From the NCBI GenBank assembly GCA_937891445.1, contig CALAFV010000202.1, forward strand, positions 1-9,045: a DNA stretch of 9,045 nt, in the 5' to 3' direction. Source of the DNA: an uncultured Phycisphaerales bacterium. GTDB taxonomy: Bacteria > Planctomycetota > Phycisphaerae > Phycisphaerales > UBA1924. The position numbers and the translations under genes are program-made. Below are positions 1-5,651 of this stretch, piece after piece. Position 1 is the first letter of the stretch. Each line of letters begins with the position of its first letter. Under the pieces are notes generated by a model. It saw only the letters and a list, made by a program, of their open reading frames with translations. It was not told the DNA's origin and searched no databases.

Positions 1-375
1 CCCGTCGCCTCGGTCCCCGTCGAGGCCGGCTCACTCGCCCCCGGCGCCGACCCCCGCGGCACCGGCCAGAACTACCTCTGGATCGTCACGCTCCAGAAAC
101 TCGACGACGCCGAGGCCGTCGCGGCGTTCCTGACCCGCAACGGCGTCCCCGCCGGGGTTGTCCCGATGGGCCAGGTTGATATGGCGACCGCCCGGGCAAA
201 CAATCACCGCAACTGGGAGGTTTTCGCCCTGGAGGGCATCCCCTCCGGGCAGTTCCGGGCCAGCGCTGCCAAGCGCCAGGCCTTGGAGCAGAAGGTGGAG
301 TCGCTCGAGGCCGCGCTCAACCGCGAACTCAGGCTGCACATCCGCCTGAACCAGCACCAGTGGAAGAAGTACTGA
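1..375 (+). CDS. SPOR-like domain protein, C-terminal part (partial at left edge)
   Basis: The frame is open from base 1 and ends at TGA 373-375, giving 124 visible residues; the start lies outside the window. Residues 24-54 (NYLWIVTLQKLDDAEAVAAF, then LTRNGVPAGVV) have the layout of a SPOR-type beta-alpha-beta unit: a hydrophobic strand ending in a polar residue, a helix rich in Asp, Glu and Ala, then a short strand after an Asn-Gly turn. Residues 88-113 (SAAKRQALEQKVESLEAALN) form an amphipathic, probably coiled-coil helix, and the end is basic (QWKKY). SPOR domains usually bind denuded peptidoglycan glycan strands in the periplasm; similar planctomycete proteins exist but I know no function for them. 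The visible part shows no membrane segment, though one could lie upstream. The fold call is an inference from pattern; that the frame codes is well supported by its codon use. Confidence 0.75.
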   Translation, partial: PVASVPVEAGSLAPGADPRGTGQNYLWIVTLQKLDDAEAVAAFLTRNGVPAGVVPMGQVDMATARANNHRNWEVFALEGIPSGQFRASAAKRQALEQKVESLEAALNRELRLHIRLNQHQWKKY

Positions 376-401
376 CCCCCCACCCCCACCCGGCACCCCC
401 C
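376..401 (-). other. G-quadruplex motif (C-rich on + strand) in the gap after the first gene
   Basis: Directly after the TGA of the first gene the + strand has C-runs of 6, 5, 3 and 6 bases (376-381, 383-387, 389-391, 396-401), separated by 1, 1 and 4 bases. The - strand therefore carries four G-runs of at least three with short loops, which fits the standard quadruplex pattern. This is the template strand for the rightward genes, so a folded quadruplex would lie in the path of RNA polymerase, not in the mRNA. Folding is inferred from the pattern only. Confidence 0.5.
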
Positions 402-449
402 AGATCGGGGCAGTCGGACCAGCAAGCCCCCTGACCTGAGGATTGCCCC

Positions 450-611
450 ATGAGCCTCGACCGTTCCCTCAAGACCGCCGCCAGCATGGCCGGCACCCGC
501 AGCGTCCTGACCCGCGCTGAGCGGATCGCCAAGCTCGTCGCGGACAAGAAGCTGGACCCGAAGAAGGACAAGGTCTTGGGGCTGCCCAAGACGCTTGTGG
601 GGAAGCGCTGA
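450..611 (+). CDS. Small basic protein of the planctomycete/verrucomicrobial/chlamydial family
   Basis: This encodes 53 residues with a strong positive charge (about 15 Lys/Arg). The N-terminus MSLDRSLKT, the core VLTRAERIAKL and the later KVLGLPKT match a small protein family that I recall being modelled in TIGRFAM as a small basic protein of Chlamydiae, Verrucomicrobia and Planctomycetes. Its function is unknown to me; size and charge suggest binding to RNA or the ribosome, but nothing here proves that. The ATG at 450 follows a GAGGA Shine-Dalgarno sequence (438-442) with a 7-base spacing, which fixes the start. It lies 74 bases after the preceding stop and could share that transcript or have its own promoter. 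The candidate promoter of the next gene lies at the very end of this gene. Confidence 0.85.
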   Translation: MSLDRSLKTAASMAGTRSVLTRAERIAKLVADKKLDPKKDKVLGLPKTLVGKR

Positions 612-623
612 ATCGGGTATACT
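595..623 (+). promoter_or_regulatory. Candidate sigma70-type promoter for the aminotransferase gene
   Basis: TTGTGG (595-600) and TATACT (618-623) are separated by exactly 17 bases. The -10 matches TATAAT in five of six positions and the -35 matches TTGACA in three. The -35 lies inside the last codons of the small basic protein gene. Transcription would begin near 630, leaving a leader of about 90 bases before the ATG at 722. AT-rich hexamers are uncommon in this GC-rich sequence, which adds some weight. Confidence 0.5.
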
Positions 624-656
624 CCGCCCAGATTCACCAAGCTCTCTCTTTTCGCG

Positions 657-681
657 CCCCGGATGTGTCCCGACTCCGGGG
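657..681 (+). terminator. Hairpin with short T tract: terminator of the small gene or leader element
   Basis: CCCCGGA (657-663) pairs perfectly with TCCGGGG (675-681) around an 11-base loop and is followed by TTTAT. It lies 46 bases after the stop of the small basic protein gene and 41 bases before the aminotransferase ATG. It may be a weak intrinsic terminator. If the promoter at 595-623 is real, it would instead sit in the leader of the aminotransferase transcript, where it could act as an attenuator or stabilising hairpin. The T tract is short, so termination would be inefficient. Confidence 0.4.
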
Positions 682-721
682 TTTATCATTGCGCCCACAC
701 TCTGCCCTCTGAGCCGCCGCG

Positions 722-1915
722 ATGGACATCGACCGCCTCGTTTCTGAACGCTCCCGCTCGATCAACGCCTCCGGCATCCGACGCGCGTTCGAACTTGGAG
801 CGAAACTCAAGGACCCGATCAACCTGTCCATCGGCCAGCCCGACTTCCCCGTGCCGGATGCCATCAAGCGAGCCGCGTGCGAGGCGATCAACGGCGACCG
901 CAACGGCTACTCGCTCACGCAGGGCGTCGCCCCGCTGCGCGAGGCGATCTGCACGCATCTGGCTCGTGATGTGGGGTGGAAGATCGATCCCGGCGCGCGC
1001 CCCGACCCGGCATCAGGCGCCCCGGGGCTGCTCGTGACCTCCGGCACGTCCGGTGCGCTGTGGCTGGCGTTCATGGCGATGCTTGGTCCCGGCGATGAGG
1101 TAATCGTCCCCGACCCGTACTTCGTGATCTACCCCTCGCTCGCGTCGGTCTGCGACGGCCGCGCGGTCCTGTGCGACACATACCCCGACTTCCGCATGAC
1201 CGCCGAGCGCGTCGAGCCGCTCATCACGCCGCGGACCAAGTTCGTCCTGCTCAACTCCCCGAGCAACCCCGCCGGCGTCGTCGCGAGCCGGCGGGACGTG
1301 GAGGATCTGCTGGACCTCTGCCGGCGGCGGAACATCCTGCTGATCAGCGACGAGATCTACGACCAGTTCACCTTCGACGATGCCCGCGACGCGGCGGTTG
1401 GCCACCGCTCCGCGCCCAGCCCGGCGCGCGTCCCCGGCTCGCACGAGAATGTGCTGCTGATCCGCGGCTTCGGCAAGACCTACGGCGTCACCGGCTGGCG
1501 CATGGGCTACTGCGCCGGGCCCGCGCGGCTGATCGAGGAGATGACCAAACTCCAGCAGTACACCTTCGTCTGTGCCCCCACCCCGCTCCAGTTCGGCGCC
1601 GTTGCGTCCTTTGGCGTGGACATGGAGCCCACCATCGCCGCCTACCAGCGCCGGCGCGACAAGGTCGTGCAGCGCCTTTCGACCGTGACCGAGGTCGCGA
1701 TCCCCGGCGGGGCGTTCTATGCCTTCCCGAAGGTCCCCGAGCACCTGGGCATAACCGCCTCGCAGTTCGCCCAGCGCTGCATCGACCGCAACGTCATCAT
1801 CATCCCCGGCGGCGTCTTCTCCTCCCGCGACACGCACCTGCGCCTGAGTTTCGCGGTGAACGACCAGACGCTCGACCGCGGGCTCGACGTGCTCGTGGAC
1901 CTCATGCGGGGCTGA
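722..1915 (+). CDS. PLP-dependent aminotransferase, class I/II (aspartate aminotransferase-like)
   Basis: This is a complete 397-residue cytoplasmic fold-type I aminotransferase of the usual family length. It transfers the amino group of an amino acid to a 2-oxo acid through enzyme-bound pyridoxal phosphate. Landmarks in order: SIGQPDFPVPDAI (36-48), GYSLTQGVAPLREAI (62-76), the cofactor loop VTSGTSGAL (105-113), NSPSNPAG (178-185) with Asn182, SDEIYDQF (209-216) with Asp210 and Tyr213, the Schiff-base Lys252 in GFGKTYGVTGWRMGY (249-263), and Arg374 in LRLSF, the usual binder of the substrate alpha-carboxylate. One oddity: Gly249 stands three residues before the lysine, where Ser is usual and contacts the PLP phosphate. 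Substrate specificity (Asp, aromatic, Ala or others) cannot be read from the sequence. The ATG at 722 has only a weak GAG upstream; no better start is visible. It is transcribed rightward, probably from its own promoter. Confidence 0.93.
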   Translation: MDIDRLVSERSRSINASGIRRAFELGAKLKDPINLSIGQPDFPVPDAIKRAACEAINGDRNGYSLTQGVAPLREAICTHLARDVGWKIDPGARPDPASGAPGLLVTSGTSGALWLAFMAMLGPGDEVIVPDPYFVIYPSLASVCDGRAVLCDTYPDFRMTAERVEPLITPRTKFVLLNSPSNPAGVVASRRDVEDLLDLCRRRNILLISDEIYDQFTFDDARDAAVGHRSAPSPARVPGSHENVLLIRGFGKTYGVTGWRMGYCAGPARLIEEMTKLQQYTFVCAPTPLQFGAVASFGVDMEPTIAAYQRRRDKVVQRLSTVTEVAIPGGAFYAFPKVPEHLGITASQFAQRCIDRNVIIIPGGVFSSRDTHLRLSFAVNDQTLDRGLDVLVDLMRG

Positions 1916-1934
1916 CCGCTTTCTCGGACGCGCC

Positions 1935-1963
1935 TTCAGCCGCCCCGATCGGAAGCCAATACT
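1935..1963 (+). promoter_or_regulatory. Weak candidate promoter giving a leaderless transcript of the 64-residue ORF
   Basis: TTCAGC (1935-1940) and AATACT (1958-1963) are 17 bases apart, with three and four matches to the sigma70 consensus. The expected start point, 6-7 bases past the -10, coincides with the A of the ATG at 1970. That fits the lack of a Shine-Dalgarno sequence at that ATG. The match is weak and the reading is an inference. Confidence 0.25.
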
Positions 1964-1969
1964 CGGGCC

Positions 1970-2164
1970 ATGCCCCCCGCGGCGGACCTGGCCCGCACGG
2001 AACTGGAGAACACCCTCGCGGCCGAATCGGAGATCGTGGACGCCGACTTCGCCGCCGAGACCGTCGAACTGGTGTGCTCGCGGACGCTCGACGAGGCGTC
2101 TTCCGCCGTCATCCAGATCGCGCAGACTCAGGCGCAGAGGGTGCTGGGGCTGAGCCGGGTGTGA
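1970..2164 (+). CDS. Small hypothetical helical protein (64 residues)
   Basis: I do not recognise this protein. Codon choice is that of the neighbouring real genes (third positions nearly all G or C), and the product is acidic at the start and largely helical: LARTELENTLAAESEIVDAD, then FAAETVELV, then DEASSAVIQIAQTQAQRVLG. It has no signal peptide, membrane segment or metal motif apart from one Cys. It is in the same frame as the aminotransferase, separated by that gene's TGA and 18 codons. No good Shine-Dalgarno sequence precedes the ATG (GGAAG is 14 bases away); a leaderless start is possible. Its last 56 bases overlap the end of the oppositely oriented zinc-ribbon gene, so one of the two ends may be less constrained. 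It may be a real small gene or a chance GC-rich frame. Confidence 0.5.
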   Translation: MPPAADLARTELENTLAAESEIVDADFAAETVELVCSRTLDEASSAVIQIAQTQAQRVLGLSRV

Positions 2165-3137
2165 TGGCCGTCGCGGCCGCCGCCGGCCGTGGACGGCTCC
2201 GCCCCGCCGTCACGCCGTACTTCGTCCGGATCATCCGGCGTCGGACGGGGATGTACACAAGCCCCGCGATCCACGCCCCCAGCGCGGCAAACAACACGAC
2301 CGCCGGTAGCCACGCGAGCATGCTGCTGCTGGCCATCGACGGCACCGACCTCATGGCCGATCTCGCGGTCGAAAGCGTGAACAACGGGCCGGGGTTCACG
2401 GCGGACGGATCTTGCGACAGTTCGTCAAGGATCCGGACCAGTTCGGCGACTTCCTCGTCGGAATAGCCGGCGGACGGGCCGGCCCCCAGGCCGTTGAGCC
2501 ATGCGGAGACCGTCGGCTTGTCGAGGGCCGCGCGGCCGGCAGGATTCGGCTGCCGGAGCGCTCCGCTCGCATCGATCCAGTGGACGGTCGACGCTCCGCC
2601 GATCTTGGTGGCGGTCAGCGACGCCAGCCCGCCGCCCTCGGGCGTCAGCGTGAGGCTCGACATCTCCACATTGCCAGTGTCGTTGTTGGTCGTCACGCTC
2701 ACGTCGGCCTGGATCGCCTGGCCGGAGCCGGAGACGGACGTAATCGTGACATTGGTTTTGGCCTGCGTGGAGCCCGTCCCCCTCACCCCGGAAACACTCA
2801 GCAGTATCGTGACGTTGAGCAGCACCCCGCAAGCGAGCCCCATGAACGCGGTCCACGCGAACAGCCCCCAGAGGAGGCTCCCGCGCCGGCGAACCTCGAG
2901 GGCCGCCGTGCGAACCCCGGAGACCAGCAGGTTCCCGCCGCACTCGGGGCACGTTGTGCCGTGCAACCCCGCGACCGGATAGCCGCACGCGTCGCATTCG
3001 GCCTGCGTCGGCATGCGCCGTGGCGAAGTGCACGCCAGCAGCGCCTCGCGCAGCAACAGCACCAGCAGCAGGGGCAGCCCGAGGAACATGACCGCCGAGA
3101 AGAGCAGCCCGAAGAACATCGGTGCGCCCATCATCAT
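2109..3137 (-). CDS. Zinc-ribbon membrane protein, third gene of the ABC-2 operon
   Basis: This encodes 342 residues from the ATG at 3137. Layout: membrane segment 1 (about 8-29, FFGLLFSAVMFLGLPLLLVL), a four-Cys zinc ribbon (Cys48, Cys51, Cys63, Cys66; CDAC and CPEC), membrane segment 2 (88-114), a Ser/Thr-rich domain of likely beta structure (115-268) probably outside the cytoplasm, membrane segment 3 (273-296), then a basic, Pro/Ala-rich tail. The ATG at 3137 overlaps the permease TGA as ATGA, and GGGAGG (3147-3142) lies just upstream. ATGs at 3134 and 3131 have better spacing from it (7 and 10 bases), and an ATG at 3149 is also possible, so the exact start is uncertain by a few residues. 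The coupling suggests a partner or regulator of the ABC exporter. I do not recognise the family and infer no substrate. Confidence 0.8.
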   Translation of the reverse strand: MMMGAPMFFGLLFSAVMFLGLPLLLVLLLREALLACTSPRRMPTQAECDACGYPVAGLHGTTCPECGGNLLVSGVRTAALEVRRRGSLLWGLFAWTAFMGLACGVLLNVTILLSVSGVRGTGSTQAKTNVTITSVSGSGQAIQADVSVTTNNDTGNVEMSSLTLTPEGGGLASLTATKIGGASTVHWIDASGALRQPNPAGRAALDKPTVSAWLNGLGAGPSAGYSDEEVAELVRILDELSQDPSAVNPGPLFTLSTARSAMRSVPSMASSSMLAWLPAVVLFAALGAWIAGLVYIPVRRRMIRTKYGVTAGRSRPRPAAAATAITPGSAPAPSAPESARSG

Positions 3138-4435
3138 GCCGCCTCCCATCGCCGCGCCAGCCCCCGCGCGATCACCAGGAACGCGGCCGTCATCGCCGCC
3201 AGCACCAGCACCTGCGGCCACAGGCTCGCGGCGCCCAGTTCGCGCCAGAACACCTTGTTGTAGCCGTCCAGCGCCCAGCCGTTGAACGTTGCGAGCCCCA
3301 CCATGCGCAGCGCCTCGGGCATGAAGACGCGCGGCAGCATGCTTCCACCCAACGCCGACATCATCAGGATCACGATCGTGGACAGGCCCGCCAACTGCGC
3401 CCGCGTGCGGCAGGCCGTCGCCAGCACGAGTCCCAGCGCCGACCCCGCCGCCGCGGTGGACACGGTCATCACCGCGAACCCCGGCAGGTGACGCAGGAAC
3501 TCCAGGCCAAAGAGCATCCCCCACGCGAACATCACCGTCACCTGCACGACGCCCACCGTCGTCAGGAACGCCCACTTGCCCAGGAGCAACCGGCCCATCG
3601 TCAGCCGCGAGGAGAGCAGCCGTTCGAGCACGCCGTTCTCCTGCTCCTCCAGCAGCGTCCCCGCCCCGCCCGCGGCCATGAAGAGCAGGAACATGACCGC
3701 GATCCCCGAAGCCGAGAGGGAGACGGCCCGCGAGCGGTCGGTCTTCTTCTCGCCGAGCACATCGACCACCTTCACCGCGACGGGGCCGCAGAAGGCGGGG
3801 CCGTCGCTGCTGGCGGCGTCATCGGTCCCGCCGTTGCTCCCGGCGGCGGCCTCCTCGGTCGCGGCGCGCAACATCGGGAGCCAGTCGGACACGGCGGCTC
3901 GCTGCTGCTCCGTGAAGGCCCCGCCGTAGCGCTCGAACATCTCCAGCCCGCGCTGCATCATCAGGTCCGGCGCGGCGGTCATCGCCGCGCCCTGGAGCAG
4001 CCCCCCCACCATCTGCGGCGCGACCGGGTCCGACGTGTCCGCAAGCAGTTCGATGGCCGGGACATCGCCGGCGAGGAACATCCCGAACCCTTCGCCGAAT
4101 CCCTCGGGGATGACGACCGCGATCGGCACCCGCCCCCGCTCGACGAGCCCGAGCGCCGCGGGCCGGTCCAGCGGCGCCGGCGGGTCACCCGATTCCGTGC
4201 AGACGCGGAGCCCCTTGTCGCGGCGCAGTTGCTCGACCAGGCGTCGGCTCGCCTCGCTCCCATCCTCATCAACGACCGCGATCGTAACGGGGTTGGTCGC
4301 CCCGCCGCCCCCCATCCCCCCGAACAGCACCGCGAAGACGCTGAAGAAGATCACCGGCAGCAGGAACGTCAGCACGAAGGCCACGCGGTCGCGGCGCAGT
4401 TCGGTGGCCCACGTCCTGAACAGCGCCGCCATCAT
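3134..4435 (-). CDS. ABC-2 type transporter permease
   Basis: This encodes a 433-residue inner-membrane permease that should pair with the ATPase encoded just upstream to export a substrate not identifiable here. Membrane segment 1 is at about 18-40 (VAFVLTFLLPVIFFSVFAVL). A large loop follows (41-238), expected outside the cytoplasm and containing TIAVVDEDGSEASRRL and VPIAVVIPEGF. Then come segments at about 243-262, 285-310, 320-342, 348-372 and 405-425. The stretch EEQENGVLERLLSSRLTMGR (263-282) is the characteristic cytoplasmic coupling region of ABC-2 permeases, followed by LLLGK. This one-long-loop layout resembles NatB/YhgE-like ABC-2 exporters. The ATG at 4435 overlaps the ATPase TGA as ATGA, and a GGGAG lies 8 bases upstream inside the ATPase gene, so translation is probably coupled. 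If the ATPase is inactivated by its TAG, this permease would be an orphan and less well translated. Confidence 0.92.
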   Translation of the reverse strand: MMAALFRTWATELRRDRVAFVLTFLLPVIFFSVFAVLFGGMGGGGATNPVTIAVVDEDGSEASRRLVEQLRRDKGLRVCTESGDPPAPLDRPAALGLVERGRVPIAVVIPEGFGEGFGMFLAGDVPAIELLADTSDPVAPQMVGGLLQGAAMTAAPDLMMQRGLEMFERYGGAFTEQQRAAVSDWLPMLRAATEEAAAGSNGGTDDAASSDGPAFCGPVAVKVVDVLGEKKTDRSRAVSLSASGIAVMFLLFMAAGGAGTLLEEQENGVLERLLSSRLTMGRLLLGKWAFLTTVGVVQVTVMFAWGMLFGLEFLRHLPGFAVMTVSTAAAGSALGLVLATACRTRAQLAGLSTIVILMMSALGGSMLPRVFMPEALRMVGLATFNGWALDGYNKVFWRELGAASLWPQVLVLAAMTAAFLVIARGLARRWEAA

Positions 4436-5382
4436 TCGCGCAACTCCCGTCCGGTGAGGTGGATGAACACCGCGTGCAGGCTCGGCGCCTCGACGTGCAC
4501 ATCCTCGACGGCGTACCCCGCGGCCCGCACGCGGTCCAATGCCGCCGCCAGTTCCGCCGCCACGTCAGAGACGCGCCAGACGAGCGTGCGGCCGTCCCCG
4601 TCTCGCTCGGCGCCGAGCATCGCGGCGTCCGCCTCGCGGTCGAGCGTCAGCCGCACGCGCCGGCCGGGCCCGACGGTCCGCGCGACCAGTTCGTCCAGCC
4701 GCCCGTCCGCGATCACGCGACCGTGGTCGATGATGATGATCCGGTCGCACACCCGCTGCGCCTCGTCGAGTTGGTGCGTCGTGAGCATCAGCGATGCGCC
4801 CGCGGCCCTGAGCCCCGCGAGCATCTCCCAGATCCGCTCGCGGCTCTGCGGGTCCACCCCGACCGTCGGCTCGTCCAGCAGCACGACCTCCGGCCGGTGC
4901 AGCACGGCGCAGGCGATGTTCAGCCGCCGCTTCATCCCGCCGCTGAAGGTCGCCACGCGGGCGTGTGCCCGGTCCTCCAGCCCGGTCCACGCCATGGCCC
5001 ATTCGATCCGCTCGCGCAGGTCGCCCCCGCGCAGGCCGTAGAGAGCCCCGAACGTCCGAAGGTTCTCCACAGGGGTGAGCAGCCCGTACAGGGCGATCTC
5101 CTGCGGCACGATCCCGAGCCGCGCCCGCCCCTGGTCTCCCTGATCCGAGCCGTTTGCGCCCAGGTCCCGGCCCAGCAGCGTGATCCGCCCCTCGTCGAGG
5201 CGCACTCGCCCCGCGATCGCGCGGACCAGCGTCGTCTTCCCCGCGCCGTTGGGTCCCAGCAGCCCCACCCACTCCCCCTACCGCAGGGCCAGGTCCACAC
5301 CGTCGAGGGCGAGAACCCCGCCGCCGGGCCCCTTGGCGCCAAAACGCTTCCGTGCCCCGGCGACCTGAAGAACCGCATCCAT
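4432..5382 (-). pseudogene. ABC-2 transporter ATPase interrupted by an in-frame TAG at codon 35
   Basis: Read from the ATG at 5382 the frame gives 34 residues of a normal ABC N-terminus (MDAVLQVAGARKRFG, then VLALDGVDLALR), a TAG (5280-5278), then GEWVGLLGPNGAGKTT and 265 further codons without a stop. Counting the TAG as residue 35: Walker A GPNGAGKTT 43-51, Q-loop VPQE with Gln94, signature FSGGMKRRLNIA 146-157, Walker B VVLLDEP 166-172, D-loop GVDP 175-178, switch His203 in TTHQLDEA, and a C-terminal extension ending LTGRELRE. Everything except codon 35 is intact and in one frame, so this is a single-codon interruption, not a frameshift. Homologues usually have a charged or polar residue or Pro there; CAG to TAG would be one transition. 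Possible explanations are a recent nonsense mutation, a sequencing error, or readthrough. A restart at GTG 5268 would lose the N-terminal strands needed for nucleotide stacking. The start has only a distant GAGG. Confidence 0.8.
5255..5278 (-). other. Sense-strand G-quadruplex motif abutting the TAG
   Basis: On the - strand, G-runs of 5, 3, 4 and 3 bases (5278-5274, 5270-5268, 5266-5263, 5257-5255) are separated by AGT, T and CTGCT. The first run begins with the final G of the TAG. Because this is the sense strand of the ATPase, the mRNA could fold as a quadruplex right after the amber codon. The motif overlaps the Walker A codons, so its composition may simply follow from Gly-rich coding in a GC-rich genome. 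Confidence 0.4.
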
Positions 5383-5446
5383 AAGGGGCAGACTACCTCG
5401 TCTCCCACACCCCGGGGCATCTTCCTTGGGGCGGCGGCTCCCCCTC

Positions 5447-5475
5447 TTGCGTGATACGGAGAATGTTGGTAGAGT
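5447..5475 (+). promoter_or_regulatory. Candidate promoter for the zinc-ribbon gene at 5652
   Basis: TTGCGT (5447-5452) and TAGAGT (5470-5475) are spaced by 17 bases, with three and four matches to the sigma70 consensus. Transcription would start near 5482, leaving a leader of about 170 bases. The region 5383-5651 between the divergent genes (269 bases) holds this candidate, one hairpin and no convincing ORF. I see no convincing promoter for the leftward ABC operon there. Confidence 0.35.
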
Positions 5476-5484
5476 GGGTCCCGT

Positions 5485-5500
5485 CCCGGCATTCGCCGGG
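5485..5500 (+). other. Short stable hairpin in the leader of the zinc-ribbon gene
   Basis: CCCGGC (5485-5490) pairs with GCCGGG (5495-5500) around the tetraloop ATTC. It would begin about three bases into the transcript from the candidate promoter at 5447-5475. No T tract follows on either strand, so it is not an intrinsic terminator. It could protect the 5' end of the mRNA or be chance in GC-rich DNA. Confidence 0.35.
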
Positions 5501-5651
5501 TGGTTGGCCTGCTGGGGTTCCATGACGAACTCGTTGCTGGCGGCGCCGCTCCGGCTCCGGTGGAGGTTCTGCTCCGCTGCGAGCGAGGTTGCGGCACGGC
5601 CGGACTGCCGCGGGCTTATGTCATTGCCCCCCTTTGCACGTAGGCATCGTC

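Noticed and set aside
1913..2164. Readthrough of the aminotransferase TGA into the same-frame 64-residue ORF as one long protein
   Set aside because: The aminotransferase is already full length at 397 residues and the linking 18 codons (many Arg and Pro) look non-coding; the shared frame is likely chance.
2165..2205. GC-rich self-complementary stretch near the tail-to-tail junction as a bidirectional terminator
   Set aside because: It lies within the coding end of the - strand zinc-ribbon gene and has no T tract on either side.
3122..5041. A 639-residue open frame on the + strand opposite the ABC genes
   Set aside because: Its product is a low-complexity Arg/His/Pro/Gln mix with no domain, while the opposite strand encodes clear ABC-2 proteins. 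Long antisense frames are expected at this GC.
4432..5382. Frameshift as the cause of the broken ATPase
   Set aside because: The N-terminal part and the Walker A part lie in the same frame on either side of the TAG, so only one codon is at fault.
5383..5651. A structured RNA (SRP, 6S or riboswitch type) in the divergent gap
   Set aside because: I could find only one short hairpin and none of the conserved sequence motifs of those RNAs.
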